From Methanomassiliicoccales archaeon (GTDB lineage: Archaea; Thermoplasmatota; Thermoplasmata; Methanomassiliicoccales; JACIVX01), in NCBI GenBank assembly GCA_024464195.1, contig JANHAK010000068.1, positions 1 through 6,694 of the forward strand: a stretch of 6,694 nt of DNA, written 5' to 3'. Below are positions 1 to 4,626 of the stretch, piece by piece. The notes beneath the pieces are model-generated. The model was not told the origin of the DNA, searched no databases, and saw only the letters and a program-made list of their open reading frames with translations. Each line of letters starts with the position of its first letter. Position 1 is the first letter of the stretch. The translations under genes were made by a program, and so were the position numbers.

Positions 1-482
1 GACTTGGAATCAGATACGTAATTTCTGGCGTAATCTTCAGAAAAATGGCCGAAGAGCACGGTTTAACTCTGGAGGAATTTGGCAAGTTGGCGGAAAGGGA
101 TGCCCGATTCGATCATATGCTCGATGAGGAAATGTTGCGGATTGCTCGTGAGAATGATAACATCATTCTTGAAGGACGATTGACTGGATATCTTCTAAAT
201 AAAAATGGAATTGATGCCTTTAAGATTTACCTGGATGCGGAAATCGATGAAAGATCGAAGAGAGCCTCGACGCGGGACGGAATCGATGGTGAAGCGGCAA
301 GAAAAAAGATCATTGAAAGGGAGAAATGTGAGGCGGCGAGATATGAGCGATATTACGGTTTTGATCCAGCCGATAGGAGTTTTTATGATCTCGTAATTGA
401 CACAACACACCTCTCACCCGATGAAGTGGTTTCGAAAATTATTGAGGCGTTGGAGGCGAGAGGTTGGCTAGAATGCTCGTAA
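1..482 (+). CDS. cmk: Cytidylate kinase, archaeal type (5'-truncated by window edge)
   Basis: This enzyme transfers phosphate from ATP to CMP or dCMP in the cytosol for pyrimidine nucleotide supply. The frame is open from base 3, upstream of the first internal ATG at 45. The residues before that ATG (LGIRYVISGVIFRKMAEEHG) match the archaeal Cmk segment that follows the P-loop, so the gene starts outside the window and ATG 45 is not the true start. About 159 residues are visible. Relative to the internal Met these include the nucleotide-binding EGRLTGYL stretch near residues 43-50, then the Arg-rich lid (RASTRDG, REKCEAARYERYYG), and a C-terminal YDLVIDT strand. The family is usually around 180 residues, so roughly 20, including the P-loop, are missing. 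Its stop overlaps the cbf5 start, suggesting one transcript. In other archaea cmk lies near cbf5 and ribosomal protein genes, so the neighbourhood agrees. Confidence 0.93.
   Translation, partial: LGIRYVISGVIFRKMAEEHGLTLEEFGKLAERDARFDHMLDEEMLRIARENDNIILEGRLTGYLLNKNGIDAFKIYLDAEIDERSKRASTRDGIDGEAARKKIIEREKCEAARYERYYGFDPADRSFYDLVIDTTHLSPDEVVSKIIEALEARGWLECS
452..459 (+). promoter_or_regulatory. Shine-Dalgarno site for cbf5, inside the cmk end
   Basis: GGAGGCGA matches the archaeal anti-SD sequence closely. It leaves 4 bases before the TTG at 464 and 13 before the ATG at 473. A second purine run, GAGAGG (458-463), leaves 9 bases before ATG 473. The site therefore supports translation of cbf5 but does not settle which of the two starts is used. 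Confidence 0.55.
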
Positions 483-1420
483 GAGAGGAATCGTTCGTCA
501 GCGATAAATGGGGAAAGCCCCCCTCGGCCCGATCGGTAGAAGAGCTTTTGGAAGCCGGTGTGATCAATCTCGATAAACCAAGCGGGCCCACATCTCATCA
601 AGTGACTGCGTGGGTTAGAGATATTCTCTCAATCAAGAAGGTCGCGCACGGCGGTACTCTTGATCCCAACGTTAGCGGTGTTCTTCCAATTGCTACAGGG
701 AAAGCGGTCCGAGCAATCGATCTAACTTTGAAATCTGATAAGGAGTACGTATGTTTGATGAAGTTGCACAGGGAAAAGAAAGAAGAAGATATTCGTAAGG
801 TTCTTTTGAGTTTTGTAGGGGAAATTTTTCAGACGCCACCCGTGCGATCTGCGGTGAAACGGCAAATGCGTGTCAGAAAGATTCATGAGATCAGAATTAT
901 CGAGATCAGAGGGAGGGATATTCTTTTTAGAGTTTCCTGTGATGCTGGAACTTACATCAGGACGCTTTGTTACGACGTTGGCGAAGCTCTCGGAACGGGA
1001 GCGCACATGGAAGAATTGAGACGTGTGCGCTCCGGGAATATGAGAGAAGAAGAGTCTGTCAGACTTCAAGATATTAAGGATGCATTTGTATTCTGGAAGG
1101 AGGAAGATGACGATTCTTTGATGAAGAAAATTCTCATGCCATTTGAGAAGCTCCTTGAGCCTCTTCCAAAGATTATCATTAAGGACAGCGCTGTTGATGC
1201 GATCTGCCATGGTGCGGATCTGGCAGTCGTTGGGATTGCTCGTCTCGATGACGATATTGTGAAGGGGAGCACTGTTGCGATTATGACGGAAAAGGGTGAA
1301 GGCATCGCTCTCGCGACGGCCGAGATGAGCGCAGAAAGAATTCTCAATGCGAAGGAGGGCATCGCGGCGAAAGTGAAGCGTGTATTCATGAAACCTGGCA
1401 CGTACCCGAAAATGTGGTGA
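464..1420 (+). CDS. cbf5: tRNA/rRNA pseudouridine synthase, catalytic subunit of archaeal H/ACA RNP
   Basis: This is the archaeal Cbf5 (TruB family). It isomerises uridine to pseudouridine in rRNA guided by H/ACA RNAs with Nop10, Gar1 and L7Ae, and can act on tRNA U55. Visible parts are the GVINLDKPSGPTSHQV N-terminal motif (32-47), the catalytic loop HGGTLDPNVSGVLP with the presumed catalytic Asp67, PPVRSAVKR (125-133), GTYIRTL (162-168), and a C-terminal PUA domain (about 237-313) that ends in the typical GTYPKMW. At 318 residues it is close to the usual archaeal length. The start is either TTG 464 or ATG 473; the latter would remove three residues and make the catalytic residue Asp64. The 5' end overlaps cmk by 19 bases and the stop abuts the stop of the convergent nuclease gene. 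No terminator separates them. Confidence 0.97.
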   Translation: MARMLVREESFVSDKWGKPPSARSVEELLEAGVINLDKPSGPTSHQVTAWVRDILSIKKVAHGGTLDPNVSGVLPIATGKAVRAIDLTLKSDKEYVCLMKLHREKKEEDIRKVLLSFVGEIFQTPPVRSAVKRQMRVRKIHEIRIIEIRGRDILFRVSCDAGTYIRTLCYDVGEALGTGAHMEELRRVRSGNMREEESVRLQDIKDAFVFWKEEDDDSLMKKILMPFEKLLEPLPKIIIKDSAVDAICHGADLAVVGIARLDDDIVKGSTVAIMTEKGEGIALATAEMSAERILNAKEGIAAKVKRVFMKPGTYPKMW

Positions 1421-2413
1421 TCATAAGAAATCTTGTAATGTCGTCTGATTTTTAATCAATGGTCTTGAATCGATATCAAGAATTTTCTTGATCGCTTTTG
1501 ACAGTATTCTTGACCGACCATGATACGTTAAAACAAGGGAGGGGTTGCATCGGTCTATAAAATTAATGAGTTCCTCGAAGTCTGCATGATCCGAGAGAGG
1601 AAATGCTCGATCGACATTGATAATCTTTCCGAACACTTCATCTACTGCCATACCTGTGACGACTGCTGTTTTTGACCGATCATCTTTCCAATTTCTTACA
1701 TGAGGTGAATTTAGATACCTCATAGGATAAATCTGGATTGATGGTTCGAATGGTAGGTTTTCTGAGAGCATGGAATAATGGAATGATATATTGGGGATCA
1801 AGCGCGTCAAATTGTCGATTGATTTGTGGACAAATATCTGATGATCAGAAAGGATCGACATTAACTCCTGCGCCTTCCCAAATGGTTGCGCAAAGAAGGT
1901 GACTGAAAAACCCCGTTTGATTGAGTCTTCAGTCCAATCTTTGATCTCACTCACGATTTCCTCTGTTTTTGGGAAAATAAATCGCGGATCGCCGTAAGTT
2001 GCCTCGACGATCATAGCGTCTGTTTGGATAGGAATGGCTGCGTCAAGACCGAATCTCGCTCGTGTGCTGAAATCGCCAGTGTATAGAATTCTGCGCTTAT
2101 TCTCGAGAAGGAACATCGACGCGCCAGGTACGTGGCCAGAGTTGAGAATTCTGATCTGCGAGCAAGTAATTGGCCTGATCCTTTTCCCTAATCTCACATT
2201 CGCTATGCTGGCAGTCAGATCTGTACATATTGCTGTTGCGCTGCGGATCTTTCTAGGTAAATGATCGAAATGTGCGTGCGAAATGCAATGAATCCCAGCC
2301 GTTCTGAGTTCTGTGGGATCAAAGTAATACTGCGCTTCTAAGAAGATCTCAATGCCATTTCTTACTCTGATATTAATCTGGTTCACTTGTTCCTCCAACA
2401 TAATATTCTTCAC
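1421..2413 (-). CDS. Metallo-beta-lactamase/beta-CASP exonuclease (Cft2/YSH1-like)
   Basis: This is a zinc-dependent nuclease of the MBL fold with a beta-CASP region, predicted to cleave RNA or DNA in the cytosol. Conserved motifs appear in order: Asp32 (YYFDP), HAHFDH (46-51), His94 (SGHVPG), Asp114 (YTGDF), the motif A Glu137 (VEATYG), QPFGKAQEL (176-184), motif B His276 (PLSDHADF) and motif C His298 (YHG). All metal ligands expected for the fold are present, so it should be active. At 330 residues it is much shorter than the KH-domain aCPSF1 nucleases and lacks an N-terminal KH extension. Its length and the FDP...SHAHFDH spacing resemble the small exonucleases often called DNA-ligase-associated or mRNA 3'-end processing factors; the substrate cannot be told from sequence. 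The start is taken as GTG 2413; ATG 2401 is a possible alternative, and neither has a clear Shine-Dalgarno site. It is convergent with cbf5 and divergent from trpE, so it is probably monocistronic. Confidence 0.88.
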   Translation of the reverse strand: MKNIMLEEQVNQINIRVRNGIEIFLEAQYYFDPTELRTAGIHCISHAHFDHLPRKIRSATAICTDLTASIANVRLGKRIRPITCSQIRILNSGHVPGASMFLLENKRRILYTGDFSTRARFGLDAAIPIQTDAMIVEATYGDPRFIFPKTEEIVSEIKDWTEDSIKRGFSVTFFAQPFGKAQELMSILSDHQIFVHKSIDNLTRLIPNISFHYSMLSENLPFEPSIQIYPMRYLNSPHVRNWKDDRSKTAVVTGMAVDEVFGKIINVDRAFPLSDHADFEELINFIDRCNPSLVLTYHGRSRILSKAIKKILDIDSRPLIKNQTTLQDFL

Positions 2414-2433
2414 ATCTCGTAATTTCTATTGTC

Positions 2434-2450
2434 TTATGTTTAGGACATAA
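2434..2450. repeat. Short inverted repeat upstream of the nuclease gene
   Basis: TTATGT and ACATAA are perfect 6-base inverted arms separated by TTAGG. The element sits 21-37 bases before the GTG start of the minus-strand nuclease gene, where its promoter or transcription start would be expected. It could be a regulator half-site pair, but a 6-base arm in AT-rich DNA can arise by chance. Confidence 0.3.
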
Positions 2451-2550
2451 CGTGCTTTTTTTAATTTTAGAGGAAAGTGAAAAATTCTGTTTTTTATTTT
2501 CAAGCATTATTTTTCGATGTACGGAATTTAAATATTTTTGTCTGCGAGAG

Positions 2551-2560
2551 TATTATATAG
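2551..2560 (+). promoter_or_regulatory. Candidate TATA box 1 for the trp operon
   Basis: TATTATATAG, preceded by purine-rich GCGAGAG that could act as a BRE, resembles an archaeal TATA box. Transcription would then begin near 2580, giving a leader of about 110 bases before trpE and placing the TGTACA palindrome between the TATA box and the start site. The assignment rests on resemblance only, and a second candidate lies about 30 bases downstream. Confidence 0.4.
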
Positions 2561-2566
2561 CACTTT

Positions 2567-2576
2567 ATTGTACAAT
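2567..2576. promoter_or_regulatory. Putative TRP box operator (palindrome around TGTACA)
   Basis: ATTGTACAAT is a perfect 10-base palindrome whose core TGTACA equals the TRP box bound by the repressor TrpY in Methanothermobacter. It lies between the two candidate TATA boxes in front of trpE, where a bound protein would block TBP/TFB or polymerase. A five-of-six match, TGTACG, is at 2518-2523. The regulator gene is not in this window, so the link to TrpY is an inference from position and core sequence. Confidence 0.45.
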
Positions 2577-2581
2577 TAAGC

Positions 2582-2589
2582 TTTAAATA
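2582..2589 (+). promoter_or_regulatory. Candidate TATA box 2 for the trp operon
   Basis: TTTAAATA, preceded by AATTAAGC, is another acceptable archaeal TATA-like sequence. It would place the transcription start near 2608-2614, leaving a leader of roughly 80 bases and putting the ATG at 2614 almost at the 5' end of the transcript. The TGTACA palindrome would then abut its BRE. It competes with the box at 2551-2560 and the sequence alone does not decide between them. Confidence 0.35.
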
Positions 2590-2597
2590 TTACATTG

Positions 2598-2696
2598 ATG
2601 TTCGCTATCAAACATGAAACGAAGCAGGGATTTACTTTGGAAACTCGGCAACGAATTCCAATGAATTTTCACGATTACGGCCGAAAAGACGATTGA
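2598..2696 (+). CDS. Possible 32-codon upstream reading frame coupled to trpE
   Basis: The frame starts at ATG 2598 and stops at TGA 2694-2696, which overlaps the TTG start of trpE in a TTGA joint, the same geometry as the trpE-trpG and trpDC-trpF joints. The peptide begins MFAIKHETKQGF, ends GRKDD, is polar, contains no tryptophan and resembles no family I know. It has no Shine-Dalgarno site; it would need a start near the transcript 5' end (TATA box 1 allows about 18 leader bases). An internal ATG at 2661 gives an 11-codon version. It may be a translated leader that delivers ribosomes to trpE, or simply a chance open frame; at this length chance is quite possible. Confidence 0.25.
   Translation: MFAIKHETKQGFTLETRQRIPMNFHDYGRKDD
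2614..2664 (+). CDS. Possible 16-codon leader peptide with one Trp codon
   Basis: ATG 2614 opens MKRSRDLLWKLGNEFQ and stops at TGA 2662-2664, overlapping the ATG at 2661 of the frame that leads into trpE. If TATA box 2 is used, this ATG would lie at or very near the transcript 5' end, where leaderless initiation is common in archaea. It holds a single TGG codon rather than the tandem Trp codons of bacterial trp leaders, and I see no terminator hairpin after it. It is recorded as a weak candidate only. Confidence 0.12.
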   Translation: MKRSRDLLWKLGNEFQ

Positions 2697-4054
2697 AAGT
2701 GAGTATTGCGTTGTGCGAAGGACCGATTGGCGACCCAGTATCGATCTTTTCATCTTTGAGAGAAGAATTTCCAGGTGAATGTTTTCTACTTGAGTCCGTT
2801 GAAGGCACAAGTAGAACTGCACGGTATTCTTTCATCGGTGTGGACCCATTGTCGGTTTTCAAGTCAAGAGATCACACAGTGGAGATCGATGGCGAGTCTT
2901 TTGGAGTGGAGAATCCCTTTATCAATTTAAGAGAATACTTCAAATCATTCGACTGTGGTGCCTCTGAACTTGCGCCATTTTCTGGTGGTATCGTCGGCTA
3001 TCTTGGATATGAGATGGTAAGGTTTTTGGAAACCGTCAATGGCTTGGATAAAAAAATCGATAATATGCCAGAATCATATTTCGTGCTTCCAAATCATCTT
3101 ATTTGCATCGATCATCTCAACAGTCGAACTTTTCTCATCACCCATGGCAACCTACATGATCTTCAAAGATCCCTGAAAAAAATTCGACGCCCCGAGAAGC
3201 CGCTCGTTCGAATTGGAAAACCCATGGCAAATATCGAGAAGAAGGAATACGAGAGGATCGTTGAGGTCGCCAAAAGTTTCATTCTGGATGGCGACATATT
3301 TCAAGTTGTTCTCTCGCGAAGATACGAGTTTTCCGTCGAAGGCGATCCTCTTGCGATGTATATTGCGTTACGCCGAATCAATCCCTCACCGTATCTCTTC
3401 TTCCTCGATTTCAACGATGTCAAGCTTCTTGGTTCCTCACCAGAAATGCTCGTGAGACTGGAAGGAAAGAGACTTGTGACAAGACCTTTAGCAGGTACGA
3501 GAAGAAGGGATGAAGACAGGGAGGAAGATGAGAAGCTGAAAATCGAGATGCTCCTCGATGAGAAGGAAAGAGCCGAGCATCTCATGCTTGTCGATCTTTC
3601 TAGGAATGATCTTGGAAGGGTTTCAAAGTTCGGTACAGTAAAAGTTACTGAGCTCATGGCTGTTGAGAAATATTCACACGTGCAGCACATCGTTTCGAAC
3701 GTTGAGGGGGAATTGCGCGATGATTGCGACGCCTTTGATGTGCTCCGCAGTTGTTTCCCCGCTGGCACCGTTTCTGGAGCACCGAAGATACGTGCTATGG
3801 AAGTCATTTCAGAACTCGAAAAGGATCCGAGAGGACCATATGCAGGAGCTGTCGGCTATTTTGATTTCACAGGGAATATGGATTTCGCCATAACGATCAG
3901 ATCAATCACTGTTTCTGATGGTAAAGCAAAAATTCAGGCGGGGGCAGGAATCGTTGCGGATTCTGTGCCAATTAACGAGTTTAATGAAACAGAGCATAAA
4001 ATGAAGGCGATGCTGGAAGCCATTAGATCAATTTCTGAGGAGGGTTTCCATTGA
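2693..4054 (+). CDS. trpE: Anthranilate synthase component I
   Basis: With TrpG it converts chorismate and glutamine-derived ammonia to anthranilate, the first committed step to tryptophan. The 453-residue length is normal. The N-terminal regulatory half has LLES (32-35), RYSFIG (44-49) and NPSPYLFFL (230-238), the elements that form the Trp feedback site in TrpE, so feedback inhibition is probably kept. The chorismate-binding half shows PLAGTR (265-270), DLSRNDLGRV (301-310), HIVSNVEGE (332-340), FPAGTVSGAPKIRAME (355-370) and IQAGAGIVADS (414-424). Alanine in PLAGT, rather than the lysine of aminodeoxychorismate synthase, favours TrpE over PabB. TTG 2693 is chosen because it gives about ten residues before the conserved DPVSIF and no other start codon lies upstream in frame; GTG 2699 is possible. 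It has no Shine-Dalgarno site, unlike trpG and trpF. Its stop overlaps the trpG start. Confidence 0.96.
   Translation: MKVSIALCEGPIGDPVSIFSSLREEFPGECFLLESVEGTSRTARYSFIGVDPLSVFKSRDHTVEIDGESFGVENPFINLREYFKSFDCGASELAPFSGGIVGYLGYEMVRFLETVNGLDKKIDNMPESYFVLPNHLICIDHLNSRTFLITHGNLHDLQRSLKKIRRPEKPLVRIGKPMANIEKKEYERIVEVAKSFILDGDIFQVVLSRRYEFSVEGDPLAMYIALRRINPSPYLFFLDFNDVKLLGSSPEMLVRLEGKRLVTRPLAGTRRRDEDREEDEKLKIEMLLDEKERAEHLMLVDLSRNDLGRVSKFGTVKVTELMAVEKYSHVQHIVSNVEGELRDDCDAFDVLRSCFPAGTVSGAPKIRAMEVISELEKDPRGPYAGAVGYFDFTGNMDFAITIRSITVSDGKAKIQAGAGIVADSVPINEFNETEHKMKAMLEAIRSISEEGFH
4039..4044 (+). promoter_or_regulatory. Shine-Dalgarno site of trpG inside trpE
   Basis: GGAGGG, within TGAGGAGGG, ends six bases before the TTG at 4051. 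This strong, well-spaced site is what decides TTG 4051 as the trpG start and permits independent initiation in addition to coupling through the TTGA overlap. Confidence 0.8.
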
Positions 4055-4626
4055 CTGAGATCCTCATTATAGATAATTATGATTCTTTTGTGTATAACAT
4101 TGCTCAGTATCTCGGCGAGCTCGGTGCGGCCGTCTGTGTTCTAAGAAATGATTCACCAGATCTCTATCGATTTTTCAAGAAGTGTGACGGTTTCGTTATT
4201 TCTCCCGGTCCCGGTCATCCGAGGGACGCAAAGGGGAGCCTGGAAATCGCAGCAAACAACGGATTTGGTCTGCCAATTCTTGGTGTCTGCTTGGGTCATC
4301 AAGTCATCGCCTATGTCTGCGGCGGAAATGTTGTGAAGGCAGAGCGAACGTTGCATGGTAAACTTGGGCAGGTTCGGCATTTCTATGATCCGATCTTTGA
4401 TGGTGTCCCCTCTGAATTCGTGGCAGTTCGATACCATTCATTGATAGTTGAACGTAGCAGTCTTCCAGTCTCTCTGAAAATCCTCGCAGAAAGTGAAAAT
4501 AAGGAAATCATGGCCATTAGGGTCGGGAATGAACCTGTCTATGGCCTGCAGTTTCATCCAGAGTCTGTGTTGACTGCCTATGGAAAACAGATTCTTTTGA
4601 ACTTTCTGAGGATGTGTAGGAAATGA
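4051..4626 (+). CDS. trpG: Anthranilate synthase component II, glutamine amidotransferase
   Basis: A class I glutamine amidotransferase that hydrolyses glutamine and passes ammonia to TrpE. The 191-residue protein shows the family order: ILIIDNYDSFVYNI (4-17), the oxyanion segment SPGPGHP (51-57), nucleophile Cys80 in GVCLGHQ, HGK (102-104), RYHSL (127-131), and the His169/Glu171 pair of the triad in FHPES. All catalytic residues are present. The start is TTG 4051, backed by GGAGGG six bases upstream and by the conserved N-terminal strand following at once. It overlaps trpE at the front (TTGA) and trpDC at the end (ATGA). A shared role with a PabB enzyme is possible in organisms with one amidotransferase, but its place in the operon makes TrpG the natural call. 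Confidence 0.96.
   Translation: MTEILIIDNYDSFVYNIAQYLGELGAAVCVLRNDSPDLYRFFKKCDGFVISPGPGHPRDAKGSLEIAANNGFGLPILGVCLGHQVIAYVCGGNVVKAERTLHGKLGQVRHFYDPIFDGVPSEFVAVRYHSLIVERSSLPVSLKILAESENKEIMAIRVGNEPVYGLQFHPESVLTAYGKQILLNFLRMCRK

Larger units (their letters stand above)
2414..2692. promoter_or_regulatory. Divergent AT-rich control region between nuclease gene and trp operon
   Basis: These 279 bases separate two divergent genes and contain no RNA gene that I can recognise. On the plus strand there is a T-rich stretch with runs at 2456-2462 (T7), 2490-2495 (T6) and 2510-2514 (T5). TATA-like blocks lie at 2526-2537, 2551-2560 and 2582-2589. The first two read acceptably on both strands, so either could serve the nuclease gene or the trp genes. 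A TGTACA palindrome and a small reading frame towards trpE are described separately. The role as a divergent promoter region is inferred from gene orientation and base composition. Confidence 0.7.

Noticed and set aside
45..482. Treating ATG 45 as the true start of cmk
   Set aside because: The frame is open to the window edge and the residues before ATG 45 match the conserved Cmk segment after the P-loop, so the gene continues upstream.
722..1210. 162-codon open frame on the minus strand inside cbf5
   Set aside because: It is wholly antisense to a well-conserved TruB-family core, its translation has no recognisable motif, and no start signal precedes it. It is a coding shadow.
1447..1459. 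TGATT-TTT-AATCA hairpin as a terminator after cbf5
   Set aside because: The stem has five mostly A-T pairs and lies within the coding sequence of the convergent gene. Only the T-run, not the hairpin, is a plausible archaeal termination signal.
2222..2227. A second TGTACA inside the nuclease gene
   Set aside because: It lies within coding sequence about 190 bases from the gene's start and is not part of a longer palindrome, so it is probably chance rather than a TRP box.
2414..2692. tRNA, small stable RNA or riboswitch in the intergenic region
   Set aside because: No cloverleaf, T-loop motif or extended GC-paired stem is visible. The region is AT-rich with only short inverted repeats.
3301..3807. 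168-codon Ser-rich open frame on the minus strand inside trpE
   Set aside because: The composition is the mirror of codons such as GAG/GAT/CGA in the trpE chorismate-binding domain, with no family resemblance. Treated as a shadow.
2693..4054. Calling the trpE-like gene pabB (aminodeoxychorismate synthase)
   Set aside because: The signature reads PLAGT with alanine where PabB has lysine, the Trp feedback motifs LLES and NPSPY are present, and the gene heads a trp operon.
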